A program made the translations under genes and the position numbers. The notes beneath the pieces are model-generated. The model worked only from the letters and a program-made list of their open reading frames with translations. It ran no database searches and was not told where the DNA came from. Of a stretch of 64,000 bases of DNA, positions 54,362 to 63,785 are shown in pieces; position 1 is the first letter of the stretch, and each line of letters starts with the position of its first letter. Location: the NCBI GenBank assembly GCA_002373875.1, contig DFKQ01000047.1, positions 1-64,000 on the forward strand. The letters run 5' to 3'. Origin of the DNA: Lachnospiraceae bacterium UBA3641 (GTDB lineage: Bacteria > Bacillota > Clostridia > Lachnospirales > Lachnospiraceae).

Positions 54362-55294
54362 ATGAATAAGATGAACAGGTTTAAGTTGGCTGTCATGGCA
54401 GGAGCTTGCATTACCTGCGTTATGGTACCGGCGTCTTTGGCATTTTCCGATTATTCGGATGAGCTTTTGGTCGATTCTTATTATGGTGATATCCTGGAAA
54501 CTGTCGGCAGACAGGATGCACTGATCAGATCAGATGATGATTTTCTCACGGAGGAAGACATTTTAACAGAGGAAACGGAAGGTGATGGGATCCTTCTTGA
54601 AGAGCAGTCCGGTGACGTTCTGTTGGAGGAAGATATCCGGGATGATGATATACTTGTCCCGGATAATGATGAAATATATGATGAGCTGACGATCGAAGAC
54701 TCCGGGGACTACAATAAGGATGACAGGATTGAAGGATCCACCGAAGTACGGGTTTACGAGCCGTCGTCCATGAAATCCGACATCCTGCTCACAACACCGG
54801 TTGTAACCACACCCACTCCCACACCCGGACCTGCAGAATCCAAGACAGTCAAGGCTGCCATGGGCGGCGCATCATCAGGCAATAAGGAGGCGACCACGGC
54901 GGCTGATGGTACGAAGGCTGCATCGTCCACCATAGATAAGGTGATAAAGGAAATAAACGCTAAGCGAGCTGCTGCGGGAGTAGCTCCGTTAAGTTCCGAT
55001 TCCACGCTTAACTATGTTGCAACCCAGAGAGTTAAGGAAACCGCCAGGAAGTTCTCGCATACGAGGCCAAACGGCAAGGAATCCGTGACTATCCTTTCCG
55101 ATTATGGAGTAAGTGCGGGCCGCAGCGGTGAGAATATTGCCTGTTGTATATCAAGTCCCGAAGGCGTGGTGGCAGCATGGGCCAATTCACCTTCGCATAA
55201 CAGGTGTATGCTTAATTCCGATTATTCAAACGCCGGTGTCGGAACCATGGTAAGCGATGGAGTTACCTACTGGGTTCTTATACTTACTAACTGA
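54362..55294 (+). CDS. Secreted CAP-domain (SCP/PR-1-like) protein
   Basis: A 310-residue exported protein. Signal peptide about 1-29 (LAVMAGACITCVMVPASLAF). A very acidic segment (about 35-130, rich in Asp/Glu) and a Thr/Pro linker follow, then the CAP domain (about 190-310) with NAKRAAAGVAPL, the conserved HTRPNG, GENIAC and SPSHNRCMLNSDYSNAGVG. Bacterial CAP proteins are often adhesion or sporulation-associated with no defined activity. AAGGAAGGGG precedes the ATG. The gene stands alone behind a long leader. Confidence 0.9.
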   Translation: MNKMNRFKLAVMAGACITCVMVPASLAFSDYSDELLVDSYYGDILETVGRQDALIRSDDDFLTEEDILTEETEGDGILLEEQSGDVLLEEDIRDDDILVPDNDEIYDELTIEDSGDYNKDDRIEGSTEVRVYEPSSMKSDILLTTPVVTTPTPTPGPAESKTVKAAMGGASSGNKEATTAADGTKAASSTIDKVIKEINAKRAAAGVAPLSSDSTLNYVATQRVKETARKFSHTRPNGKESVTILSDYGVSAGRSGENIACCISSPEGVVAAWANSPSHNRCMLNSDYSNAGVGTMVSDGVTYWVLILTN

Positions 55295-55400
55295 GTTGTC
55301 TGTTTAAAACGGGATCAAATGCTTTAATTAATGTAGGATTGAGAAGGATCACCTCCCTGTGATATACTGGTTACAGTTTTGTTATAGGGAGGTATTTCTT

Positions 55401-57113
55401 ATGTATAATGAAGAAAAAATATGGATAGGCCGGTCGGATGATGAGAAGATCTTCATCTATCCTAAAATGGTTAACAGGCATGGAATGATCGCCGGAGCTA
55501 CCGGAACGGGTAAGACAGTTACTCTAAAGGTCCTCGCCGAGTCATTTTCCGACTGTGGTATCCCTGTTTTTCTTGCGGATGTAAAGGGTGACCTTGCCGG
55601 TATGTGCAGGCCGGGAGTAAGCAGTGAGGATATGGATGAGAGGATATCCCGTTTCGGCCTGGCAGAGGAGGGCTTTTGCTTTAAGTCTTATCCGACGATA
55701 TTCTGGGACCTTTATGAAAAAGGCGGCCTTCCGCTCAGAACAACAATAACCGAAATGGGTCCCCTTCTTCTTTCGAGGATACTGGGGCTTAACGATACCC
55801 AGTCTGATATACTGACTGTGATTTTCCGAATAGCCGACGATAAGCTTAAGGAAGATGAGAATATGCTCCTTACAGATACTAAGGATCTGCGTTCGATGCT
55901 TCAGTATGTGGCGGAGAACATTAAGGAATTGAGCCTTAAGTACGGTAATATTTCGAGTCAGTCCCTGGGTGTGATCACAAGGGCTGTTATGGCACTCGAA
56001 GCTCAGGGAGCCGACAGGTTCTTCGGTGAGCCCGCACTGAATATAAAGGACTGGCTTACCGTAAGCCCGGACGGAAGGGGTATGATCCAGCTTCTTGACT
56101 GCAGGGAATTGATAGGTAATCCCGAAATGTACTCTACCTTCCTTCTGTGGATGCTTTCGGAACTGTATGAAACACTTCCTGAGGCCGGGGATCTTGTGAA
56201 ACCGAGGATGGTATTCTTTTTTGACGAAGCACACCTGTTATTTGATTCTGCATCCAAGGCGTTAATGGATAAAATAGAGCAGGTCATTAAGCTTATAAGG
56301 AGTAAGGGTGTCGGTATATTCTTTATTACCCAGAGTCCAAAGGATATTCCCGACCCTGTTCTTGCGCAGCTTGGAACCAAGATCCAGCATGCCCTTCATG
56401 CGTATACCCCGGCCGAGCAGAAGGCTGCTAAGGCTGCTGCTTCCTCCTTCCGGGCGAATCCGGATTTTGACACATATGAAGAACTTACACAGCTGGGCAT
56501 CGGTAAGGCTCTCGTTTCGGTCCTTGATGAAGAGGGTGTTCCCACCATGGTTAAAAAGGTAAGCATACTTCCGCCCCAGAGTAAGATGGGAGCAATTGAC
56601 GAAGATGTTAGAAGAGGGGAAACGGATACCTGCTATTTGGGCGCAGTCTACAGGGACAGCGTGGATCGTGACTCCGCATATGAATTCCTTGAAAGGATGA
56701 GAGCCGAGAAGGAAGAAGAACTTATAAGGGCTGAAGAAGAGAAGGCCAGAATAAAGGAAGAAGAGGCCGCCGAGAAAAAGAGGATCAGGGAGGAAGAAGC
56801 TGCAAGAAAGCAGCAGGAGAAGGAGGAAGCTGCGGCAAGGAGAGCTGCGCAGAGAGAAGCGGCAAGAGAGGCGGCAGCCAGGGCCAGGGCTGAAGAAGCG
56901 GCAAAGAAGCAGGCTGAGAGAGAGGAAAGGGCTAAAAAGAATGCCGTTAAGAATGCAGCTAAGGGAGTGGCAAGCTCGGCTGCAGGAACGGTGGGCCGCG
57001 AGTTTGGAAATATCCTCGGCAAAACGGTGGGAGGAAGCCTTGGTAAGAAGGTTGGCGGGAACGTAGGCGCCTCTCTGGGACGAGGTATAATAGGAACACT
57101 GTTTAAATTATAG
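55401..57113 (+). CDS. HerA/DUF853-type ATPase with glycine-zipper tail
   Basis: A 570-residue P-loop ATPase. Walker A GATGTGKT is at residues 32-39 and Walker B reads MVFFFDEAHLLF, with the FITQSPKDIPDPVLAQLG segment of HerA-like helicases. Residues about 430-515 form an Ala/Glu/Arg-rich coiled coil, and the last 50 are a Gly-rich amphipathic tail (VGGSLGKKVGGNVGASLG). HerA proteins pump DNA in repair or defence, and DUF853 members are poorly known. No nuclease partner is adjacent. The ATG at 55401 has AGGGAGG 8 nt upstream; an in-frame reading from 55359 lacks one. Confidence 0.9.
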   Translation: MYNEEKIWIGRSDDEKIFIYPKMVNRHGMIAGATGTGKTVTLKVLAESFSDCGIPVFLADVKGDLAGMCRPGVSSEDMDERISRFGLAEEGFCFKSYPTIFWDLYEKGGLPLRTTITEMGPLLLSRILGLNDTQSDILTVIFRIADDKLKEDENMLLTDTKDLRSMLQYVAENIKELSLKYGNISSQSLGVITRAVMALEAQGADRFFGEPALNIKDWLTVSPDGRGMIQLLDCRELIGNPEMYSTFLLWMLSELYETLPEAGDLVKPRMVFFFDEAHLLFDSASKALMDKIEQVIKLIRSKGVGIFFITQSPKDIPDPVLAQLGTKIQHALHAYTPAEQKAAKAAASSFRANPDFDTYEELTQLGIGKALVSVLDEEGVPTMVKKVSILPPQSKMGAIDEDVRRGETDTCYLGAVYRDSVDRDSAYEFLERMRAEKEEELIRAEEEKARIKEEEAAEKKRIREEEAARKQQEKEEAAARRAAQREAAREAAARARAEEAAKKQAEREERAKKNAVKNAAKGVASSAAGTVGREFGNILGKTVGGSLGKKVGGNVGASLGRGIIGTLFKL

Positions 57114-57124
57114 AAGAAAGTCAT

Positions 57125-57168
57125 CGGAGTGCCACGGGTTCCAAAAGAACCGCTCCCGTGGCACTCCG
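57125..57168 (+). terminator. Strong hairpin after the HerA-like gene
   Basis: A 14-bp perfect stem pairs CGGAGTGCCACGGG (57125-57138) with CCCGTGGCACTCCG (57155-57168), with an inner GGTTC/GAACC pairing in the loop. Only scattered T residues follow, so it may terminate inefficiently or stabilise the 3' end. Confidence 0.75.
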
Positions 57169-57308
57169 GCTATTTAGTTTATTTACTCAACTTATATCGT
57201 TTAAGTAAAAAAGCATCACAATATAGGCATATTGCAACATAATCAACACTCAAATCTGTTTAGAATTCCTAAAAACGTAAATTATGCACAAAAAAATTTT
57301 TTGAGATA

Positions 57309-57337
57309 TTGCATAATTAGAAAAAGTGTTATAGAAT
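57309..57337 (+). promoter_or_regulatory. Putative promoter of the sugar ABC importer operon
   Basis: TTGCAT (57309-57314), a 17-nt spacer and TAGAAT (57332-57337) lie just upstream of the AAACGTTT operators and 55 nt before the first permease gene. Confidence 0.55.
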
Positions 57338-57345
57338 GTAGTTGC

Positions 57346-57370
57346 GAAAACGTTTAAGTAAAACGTTTAA
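57346..57370 (+). promoter_or_regulatory. Tandem AAACGTTT operator (LacI/GalR-type)
   Basis: The palindrome AAACGTTT occurs at 57348-57355 and 57361-57368, inside a 13-bp direct repeat, just downstream of the -10. LacI/GalR-family repressors bind such centres with CG cores, so the importer is probably repressed in the absence of its sugar. A further CGTTTAAGTAAA half-site is near 57200. Both sites are poor matches to a catabolite cre. Confidence 0.6.
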
Positions 57371-57392
57371 AAAAAGATAAGGAGAAACTGGT

Positions 57393-58298
57393 ATGAAGGA
57401 TTTCTTGAACAACACATGGAAACACAGAGCTCATGTGGTAATGGCACTGCCGGTATTTCTGGTACTGTTCTTTATCATGTATGTGCCCATGGCAGGTCTT
57501 GTAATGGCTTTTAAGAACTATGATTTCACCCTCGGTATCTGGAAGAGTCCCTGGTGCGGAATCGATAACTTTAAGTTCCTTATTGCATCCAAGAAGATAT
57601 TTATAAACATGACTAAGAATACGGTAATGTATTATGTGATCTTCACCGCTATAGGAACATTTCTTAATGTAGTACTTGCGATAGCCATTGATCAGTTCGT
57701 GTTTAAGAAGACTGCCAAGGTTATGCAGACTATCATGATCATACCGGTATTTATTTCATATGCAGCGGTTCAGTTTATAGTATATGCGTTCATCAGTACC
57801 GATACGGGTATCCTCAATCATACCTTCAACATGGGGATCAGGTTCTACACCAGGAAGGAGCTGTGGCCGACAATACTTACGATAGTCAAGATGTGGAACT
57901 CGGTAGGATATGGTTCGGTTCTCTATATGTCAGTGCTTGCAGGTATCGATACGGCTCTTTATGAAGCGGCCGAGATCGACGGGGCCAATAAGTGGCAGCA
58001 GATCTGGCACATAACGCTTCCTTCACTTATACCGATGATAACGGTTATGCTTCTTCTTTCGGTAGGTAATATCATGAGATCCGATACAGGTCTTTTCTAT
58101 CAAGTAACAAGGAACAGCGGTCAGTTATATGATACAACGCAGGTTATCGATTCATATGTTCTGAATGCAATCTTTAAGAATTCCAATTTCGGATTCACTG
58201 CCGCGACATCCTTCTTCCAGTCGGTTGTCGGATTGCTGCTGATGCTCTTTGCTAACGGGATGGTACGCAAGATCGAGCCCGAAAACGCACTGTTCTGA
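57393..58298 (+). CDS. Sugar ABC transporter permease (LplB-like, CUT1)
   Basis: A 301-residue binding-protein-dependent permease with six hydrophobic segments and the EAA loop EAAEIDGANKWQQIWHITLP. It resembles the LplB family of oligosaccharide permeases, often with uronic-acid or complex glycans as substrates. AAGGAGAAA precedes the ATG. It pairs with the next permease. No ATP-binding subunit is encoded nearby, which is common for CUT1 systems sharing an MsmK-type ATPase. Confidence 0.94.
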   Translation: MKDFLNNTWKHRAHVVMALPVFLVLFFIMYVPMAGLVMAFKNYDFTLGIWKSPWCGIDNFKFLIASKKIFINMTKNTVMYYVIFTAIGTFLNVVLAIAIDQFVFKKTAKVMQTIMIIPVFISYAAVQFIVYAFISTDTGILNHTFNMGIRFYTRKELWPTILTIVKMWNSVGYGSVLYMSVLAGIDTALYEAAEIDGANKWQQIWHITLPSLIPMITVMLLLSVGNIMRSDTGLFYQVTRNSGQLYDTTQVIDSYVLNAIFKNSNFGFTAATSFFQSVVGLLLMLFANGMVRKIEPENALF

Positions 58299-58338
58299 GA
58301 TCCGGCGTGGGTAAGAGTAGATATTAGGAGGATATATC

Positions 58339-59265
58339 ATGGCAAAAAAAGGAAATCTTGATCTGGCACCCTCAAGAAGGGAGAAAAAAGGAATCGGGCA
58401 GTATATACTGGGATTTTTCCTTCTGCTGTATACATTGTTCTGTGCATTGCCTGTAGTTCTTGTCTTCATTGCGGCATTTTCGGATGAACAGTCAATAAAC
58501 AAGAACGGCTTCAGCTTTACACCTGAGAAATGGTCCATGGCAGGCATGAATGCGGTACTCAGATATGGTTCGCAGCTTGCACGTTCTTATGCCGTTACCA
58601 TAGGAATAACCGTTACGGGAACATTGCTCGGACTTCTGATAATGAGCATGTTCGCTTACTCGATCAGCAGGCCTGATTTCAGGCTGTCCAAGTTCCTGTC
58701 GATCTATCTGCTGATCCCTATGCTCTTTAACGGAGGTCAGCTTGCGGGGTATATCGTATTTACCTCTTATTACGGTCTTAAGGATTCGTTCGCGCTCCTT
58801 ATACTTCCTCTTATGGTAACTACGATGAACGTAATAATCCTTAGAACCTACATTGTTAATTCCATACCTTCCGAACTTATGGAGGCAGCCAAGATCGATG
58901 GAGCGGGAGAGTACAGGACCTTCTTCCAGATAACCCTTCCTCTTCTTAAGCCTTCACTTGCGGCAGTAGGTTTCATGATGGCAACAGCTTACTGGAATGA
59001 CTGGCAGAATGCCCTTATGTACATTACATCTGATAATAAGAAGCCTCTGCAGCTGCTGCTCGTTAATATACAGAAATCGATAGAGTTCCTTCTTAATAAC
59101 AATAACGTTCCCGCAGCGGCCAGGGCAGCAATGGGCGGAGGTATTCCCCAGTATTCGGCAACAATGGCAACGGTTATAGTGGTCATCGGCCCTATCATGG
59201 TGGTATATCCCTTCTTCCAGAAGTACTTTATCAAGGGTCTTACGGTGGGATCCGTAAAGGGTTAA
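58339..59265 (+). CDS. Sugar ABC transporter permease (YtcP-like, CUT1)
   Basis: A 308-residue permease with a Lys-rich cytoplasmic start, six hydrophobic segments and the EAA loop EAAKIDGAGEYRTFFQITLP. It forms the heterodimeric channel with the previous permease (40 nt upstream, AGGAGG before its ATG). The closing segment FFQKYFIKGLTVGSVKG is typical of the COG0395 family. Confidence 0.94.
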   Translation: MAKKGNLDLAPSRREKKGIGQYILGFFLLLYTLFCALPVVLVFIAAFSDEQSINKNGFSFTPEKWSMAGMNAVLRYGSQLARSYAVTIGITVTGTLLGLLIMSMFAYSISRPDFRLSKFLSIYLLIPMLFNGGQLAGYIVFTSYYGLKDSFALLILPLMVTTMNVIILRTYIVNSIPSELMEAAKIDGAGEYRTFFQITLPLLKPSLAAVGFMMATAYWNDWQNALMYITSDNKKPLQLLLVNIQKSIEFLLNNNNVPAAARAAMGGGIPQYSATMATVIVVIGPIMVVYPFFQKYFIKGLTVGSVKG

Positions 59266-59343
59266 ACAAAGGCGGTATTTATGATGCAGCAATAGTGCAG
59301 GCATCTGAATATACAAACATTCATTCAAAGGGAGGTTTTTTAA

Positions 59344-60915
59344 ATGAAAAACAGAATGTTCAAAAAAGTTTTGGCAACAGCATTGGCTTCTGCCATGGTT
59401 ATCGGCATGGTAGGCTGTGGCGGCCAGGCAGCAGCACCTGCAGCTGATGCGGCACCTGCAGCTGATGCAGCACCCGCAGAGGACGCAGCACCCGCAGAAG
59501 ACGCAGCACCCGCAGAGGATGCAGCACCCGCAGAGGATTCGGGAATGACAACCATCAATGTTTACAGGGCAACATTTAACCTGGCTAATCCTGATTCCGA
59601 GCAGGTTAAGAAGGTTGAGACAGCTATCAACGATTACATCAAGGATAAGATCAATGTTCAGATCACCCTTACAGATGTAGGCTCTGGTGAGTACACGGAT
59701 AAGGCTAACCTTGCTCTTAACAACAACGAGATCAACCTTCTGTGGACAGCTTCATGGGAAGCAACGATCGGTACCAACGACCTTGTTCCCAAGAATGCGG
59801 TTTATGATCTTACAGATCTTCTTCCCGGAACAGACCTTTACGCTTCAATGGATGAAGGCCAGTGGGAAGCTACCAAGTACGACGGCAAGAACTATTTCGT
59901 TCCCGTTTACAAGGACAACGTTGAAGGATACGACTTCATGTTCCGTAAGGCAGTAGCTGATGAGCACGGCTGGGATACCGCTTCAGTTAAGAAGCTTGCT
60001 GATCTTGAGCCCATGCTTGCAGACGCTAAGGCTGACGGTCTTAAGTATCCTTACCTTACACAGAAGACAGCTATGTTCTACAGATGGTACATAAATGACT
60101 TTGATTTCTTCACAGCTGATGCAACAGCTAACTGGGTAGCAGTTGACAAGAAGACAAATGAAGTAGTTGATACCGTTCTTACACCTCAGTACACCGAGTT
60201 CTGCAAGCTTATGGCTGATTGGGCAGACAAGGGATACATCTCAGAGGATGATGTAACAAAGACAACAACAGATACAACAACTCAGAGTCAGGATTGGGCA
60301 GTTTCATGGTGGACAGATATCCCGGTTAACGACGAGGCTAACTCACGTTACGGTCAGGACGTTGTAATGGCACCCGCTACCGACAGATGGGCACATTCAA
60401 CATCAGCTCTTGGTTCATGCTACTGTGTAACAGCTAACTCAACACCCGAGCAGGCACAGGCTTGTATCGATTTCTTAGGCCTTTTGTATACAGACAGCAA
60501 GCTTGCTGACCTTTACACATTCGGTATCGAAGGTGAAGACTTCACATATGATTCAAACGGACATGTAACCCAGACATCCGAGAAGTACAACCACTCAATG
60601 TGGGAGTCAGCTTCAGCTACCATCGTTACTCCTCTTGACAACGAGCCTGACAACAAGGCTGATCTCTACAAGGACTTCAACGGTGGTGCCAAGACTTCTC
60701 CTGCAGCAGGTTTCCGTTTCGACAAGACTCCTGTTGAGGCTCAGTTCGCAGCTTGCCAGAGCGTATTCGATGAGTACGGATTCGTTCTTGAGAACGGCGG
60801 CGTTGCACCCGGCGATGTAGAGTCAACTATCGAAACTTACCAGGCAGCTCTTGACGAGGCAGGTTACCAGGATATCCTCGCTGAGTTCCAGAGCCAGTAC
60901 AATGCATGGAAGTAA
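59344..60915 (+). CDS. ABC transporter extracellular solute-binding lipoprotein
   Basis: A 523-residue lipoprotein. The signal peptide ends at a lipobox with Cys25 (GMVGC), followed by a linker of six AAPAED-type repeats and a family 1-type binding domain. The last residues are LAEFQSQYNAWK. The gene uses a narrow, GCT/GTT/CTT-rich codon set, suggesting strong expression, as usual for binding proteins that exceed their permeases. GGGAGG precedes the ATG. A strong terminator follows. Confidence 0.94.
   Translation: MKNRMFKKVLATALASAMVIGMVGCGGQAAAPAADAAPAADAAPAEDAAPAEDAAPAEDAAPAEDSGMTTINVYRATFNLANPDSEQVKKVETAINDYIKDKINVQITLTDVGSGEYTDKANLALNNNEINLLWTASWEATIGTNDLVPKNAVYDLTDLLPGTDLYASMDEGQWEATKYDGKNYFVPVYKDNVEGYDFMFRKAVADEHGWDTASVKKLADLEPMLADAKADGLKYPYLTQKTAMFYRWYINDFDFFTADATANWVAVDKKTNEVVDTVLTPQYTEFCKLMADWADKGYISEDDVTKTTTDTTTQSQDWAVSWWTDIPVNDEANSRYGQDVVMAPATDRWAHSTSALGSCYCVTANSTPEQAQACIDFLGLLYTDSKLADLYTFGIEGEDFTYDSNGHVTQTSEKYNHSMWESASATIVTPLDNEPDNKADLYKDFNGGAKTSPAAGFRFDKTPVEAQFAACQSVFDEYGFVLENGGVAPGDVESTIETYQAALDEAGYQDILAEFQSQYNAWK
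59437..59541 (+). repeat. 18-bp tandem repeats coding the lipoprotein linker
   Basis: About six units of the GCAGCACCCGCAGAGGAC type encode Ala-Ala-Pro-Ala-Glu-Asp (the first two have Ala in place of Glu). The repeats are in frame and would lengthen or shorten the tether between the lipid anchor and the binding domain without disrupting it. Confidence 0.85.
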
Positions 60916-60947
60916 GATTGAGATAAAGCTATAAATGTAGTATAATG

Positions 60948-60985
60948 CAGCACAGGGGTTTACCCCTGTGCTGTTGTTTGTTTGC
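60948..60985 (+). terminator. Intrinsic terminator after the solute-binding protein gene
   Basis: An 11-bp perfect stem pairs CAGCACAGGGG (60948-60958) with CCCCTGTGCTG (60963-60973) around TTTA, followed by TTGTTTGTTTG. It closes the importer operon. Confidence 0.9.
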
Positions 60986-61051
60986 GTAGAACACTCAACG
61001 GAACGGACCGGAATAAGGTACATATGCTCCCCGGTCCGATGTGAGCAAATA

Positions 61052-61081
61052 TATGTCATTTCGAGCGGAGCGGCGAATCTG
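61052..61081 (+). repeat. Dispersed GTCATTTCGAGCGGAGC-type repeat
   Basis: ATGTCATTTCGAGCGGAGCG followed by GCGAATCT closely matches the short intergenic repeat known in many bacteria as GTCATTTCGAGCGAAGCG...AATCT. It lies between a terminator and the next gene's ribosome binding site. More degenerate relatives are at 24042 and 28318. Confidence 0.5.
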
Positions 61082-61099
61082 GAAGAGGAAGGGTAGAAT

Positions 61100-62347
61100 A
61101 TGAAGAAATACAAGATTGCCATAGCGGGAACCGGATATGTGGGAATGTCCATGGCTACACTGCTTTCACAGCATAATCATGTTACGGCGGTTGATATCAT
61201 ACCGGAGAAGGTAGACCTTATAAACAACCGGAAATCCCCGATAGTAGATGCTGAAATAGAGGACTATCTGACAAATAAGGATCTGGACCTTACCGCAACA
61301 CTTGATGCGAAGGAAGCATATAAGGATGCGGATTACGTTATAATAGCCACACCCACCAATTATGATGCCAACAAGAACTTTTTCGATACGTCGGCAGTTG
61401 AAGCCGTTATCAAGCTCGTGATCGAATATAACCCGAAGGCCATCATGGTGATTAAGTCAACCATCCCGGTGGGCTTTACGGAATCGGTACGCAAGAAGTA
61501 CGGGTCGGACAACATCCTCTTCTCACCCGAATTTTTGAGGGAATCAAGGGCCCTCTATGACAATCTCTATCCATCCAGAATAATAGTGGGTACGGTTATG
61601 GAGGATGAACGGCTCCTTAATGCCGCGAAGGTTTTCGCATCTCTTCTTAAGGACGGAGCCCTTAAGGAAAACATAGATGTCCTCTTTATGGGACTTACAG
61701 AGGCGGAGGCCGTCAAGCTGTTTGCCAACACATATCTGGCCCTCAGGGTTTCCTATTTTAACGAGCTTGATACCTATGCCGAGATGAAGGGACTGGATAC
61801 CAGGAAGATAATTGAGGGTGTATGTCTTGATGAAAGGATCGGCACCCAGTATAACAATCCCTCCTTCGGTTACGGAGGTTACTGCCTGCCCAAGGATACC
61901 AAGCAGCTTCTGGCCAATTACAATGATGTGCCCCAGAACCTTATTCAGGCCATAGTGGAATCAAACAGGACCCGCAAGGACTTCATAGCAGACAGAGTGC
62001 TTTCCAAGGCGGGCTACTACGACTACTACAACAGCTCATCCTACAATAAAGAGGGTGAACGTTCGGTAGTCATCGGCGTTTACAGGCTGACCATGAAGAG
62101 CAATTCGGACAATTTCCGCCAGTCCTCGATCCAGGGGATAATGAAACGTATAAAGGCCAAGGGCGCCACTGTCATAGTATATGAGCCTACTCTTGAGGAC
62201 GGGACAACCTTCTTCGGGAGCGAGGTCGTAAATGATGTTGAAGAATTTAAAAAGAGGGCCGATGCCATCATAGCCAACCGGTATGACGAGATACTTGATG
62301 ATGTGGCAGACAAGGTTTATACAAGAGATATTTTTAAGAGGGATTGA
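61100..62347 (+). CDS. ugd: UDP-glucose/GDP-mannose dehydrogenase family protein
   Basis: A 415-residue nucleotide-sugar dehydrogenase. The NAD-binding fold begins [26 protein letters not shown] follows, and the catalytic Cys262 sits in [15 protein letters not shown]. The family oxidises UDP-glucose to UDP-glucuronate (or GDP-mannose to mannuronate) for capsule or wall polymers. The overall pattern fits the Ugd group, but the substrate is inferred. GAGGAAGGG precedes the ATG. It stands alone. Confidence 0.9.
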   Translation: MKKYKIAIAGTGYVGMSMATLLSQHNHVTAVDIIPEKVDLINNRKSPIVDAEIEDYLTNKDLDLTATLDAKEAYKDADYVIIATPTNYDANKNFFDTSAVEAVIKLVIEYNPKAIMVIKSTIPVGFTESVRKKYGSDNILFSPEFLRESRALYDNLYPSRIIVGTVMEDERLLNAAKVFASLLKDGALKENIDVLFMGLTEAEAVKLFANTYLALRVSYFNELDTYAEMKGLDTRKIIEGVCLDERIGTQYNNPSFGYGGYCLPKDTKQLLANYNDVPQNLIQAIVESNRTRKDFIADRVLSKAGYYDYYNSSSYNKEGERSVVIGVYRLTMKSNSDNFRQSSIQGIMKRIKAKGATVIVYEPTLEDGTTFFGSEVVNDVEEFKKRADAIIANRYDEILDDVADKVYTRDIFKRD

Positions 62348-62372
62348 ATTGTATATTTTAACTGAAAAATCA

Positions 62373-62401
62373 TTGTTATTCTCAAATAATTAGTGTAGAA
62401 T
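62373..62401 (+). promoter_or_regulatory. Putative promoter of the EAL-like/HDOD gene
   Basis: TTGTTA (62373-62378), a 17-nt spacer and TAGAAT (62396-62401) lie 47 nt before the assigned start. The assignment is by motif and spacing only. Confidence 0.5.
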
Positions 62402-62448
62402 ATAATAAGATGTACGATATATTTTAAATGCTGAGAAAGGACACAGTC

Positions 62449-63672
62449 ATGTTAGCAACACTAATTCCATTATTTGATGAAAAAATGGCAGTTAAGGCCT
62501 ATTCTCTCTTCACCCAGAAGGCTAATCACCTGACCAATCCGATGCTTTCGGGTACCGGGCTTAATGACGGAGCGGGCCATATTGTCGGCCTTGAGATCAT
62601 AAATGCGATGGGTATCGAAACCCTTAGCATGGACAATGAAATATTCGTTCCGGTAAGTAATGTTTCACTGTTTTCGGCCATCGATGAGCAATGCGATGCG
62701 CCCCATGAACGTATAGTTATCCTTATTGATAAGCAGGTCAGGCCCGAGGATATGTATGTGAACAGGATAAGGGAGCTTAAGAGCATGGGATACAAGTTCG
62801 CCATGAGGAAGCTTGCGGTACCTGATTTCGAACCCTACAGGTCGATACTCAGCATGATGGATTATATTCTTCTCGATCATAAGAAGATCGTTATCGAGAA
62901 GGCCAAGATATATTTCACCAAGGTTTATCCCGAGATCAAGCTGATAGCCGGCAATATCGAGACCCAGGACACCTTCGATCAGCTTAAGGAAGAGGGCGGA
63001 TATCAGTTTTATGAGGGTGAGTTCTACCGTGTACCCATTACCAAGGGAAGTACGGATGTTGCACCTGTTAAGATCAACTACATCGAGCTTCTTAATACGG
63101 TCAATTCGGATGACTTTGACCTGACCAAGGCAGCCGATATCATCGGAAGGGATACGGCGCTTGTTATCTCCCTTCTTGAGATGGTTAACCACATGTCGAT
63201 CAATTCCGAGATCACATCAATAAGACACGCGGCCGCAATGCTGGGCCAGAGAGAGCTTAAGAAATGGATAACAACAGCCGTTACCAAGCAGCTGTGCGAT
63301 GACAAGCCCAGCGAGGTTGCAAGGGTATCCCTTATCCGCGCGAAATTTGCCGAAAATCTTGCTCCCATATTCGAGCAGGCGGGCCAGAGTCAGGAACTCT
63401 TCATGATGGGGCTCTTCTCGGTGCTTGATGTAATCCTGGGCAAGCCAATGGCCGAGGCTCTTGAGATGCTCAAGGTTTCCAAGAATATCTCCCGCGCTCT
63501 TATAAGCAAGGAAGGACCGTATGCGGATGTATATGACTTTATTCTTCAGTACGAGAGCGCAGGCTGGACGGATATCGACAGGATCATGCTCCTTAAGGAT
63601 ATGGATTCCGATGCCGTATATTCGGCCTATATTGACACGCTTAAGTGGTACCGTGAACTATTTATCAAGTGA
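62449..63672 (+). CDS. YuxH-like protein with degenerate EAL domain and HDOD domain
   Basis: A 407-residue signalling-type protein. The N-terminal half resembles an EAL phosphodiesterase scaffold (RIRELKSMGYKFAMRKLAVP, DYILLDHKK), but the EAL catalytic motif and most metal ligands are missing. The C-terminal half is an HDOD domain (LLNTVNSDDFDLTKAADIIG, VISLLEMVNHMS, RHAAAMLGQRELKKWI). Bacillus YuxH has the same layout and no known activity. The ATG at 62449 has AGAAAGGA 7 nt upstream; an in-frame ATG at 62428 lacks one. Confidence 0.88.
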   Translation: MLATLIPLFDEKMAVKAYSLFTQKANHLTNPMLSGTGLNDGAGHIVGLEIINAMGIETLSMDNEIFVPVSNVSLFSAIDEQCDAPHERIVILIDKQVRPEDMYVNRIRELKSMGYKFAMRKLAVPDFEPYRSILSMMDYILLDHKKIVIEKAKIYFTKVYPEIKLIAGNIETQDTFDQLKEEGGYQFYEGEFYRVPITKGSTDVAPVKINYIELLNTVNSDDFDLTKAADIIGRDTALVISLLEMVNHMSINSEITSIRHAAAMLGQRELKKWITTAVTKQLCDDKPSEVARVSLIRAKFAENLAPIFEQAGQSQELFMMGLFSVLDVILGKPMAEALEMLKVSKNISRALISKEGPYADVYDFILQYESAGWTDIDRIMLLKDMDSDAVYSAYIDTLKWYRELFIK

Positions 63673-63705
63673 TCCCGTGAAATTCAGTGAAAATCGCGGT
63701 TTTCC

Positions 63706-63734
63706 TTGACAAATTCAGGTAAAACCATTATATA
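63706..63734 (+). promoter_or_regulatory. Sigma-A promoter of the HU gene
   Basis: TTGACA (63706-63711), a 17-nt spacer and TATATA (63729-63734), 51 nt before the start codon. Nearly consensus, consistent with an abundant nucleoid protein. Confidence 0.8.
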
Positions 63735-63785
63735 TAGGTGTAGGCGTTAAGCGTCACAGACTCGAAATTAAGGAGGACTTAAATC

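Noticed and set aside
57344..57359. Catabolite-responsive element (cre) at the importer promoter
   Set aside because: The central CG fits, but the flanking TG and CA positions of the cre consensus do not. A LacI-type operator explains the two palindromes better.
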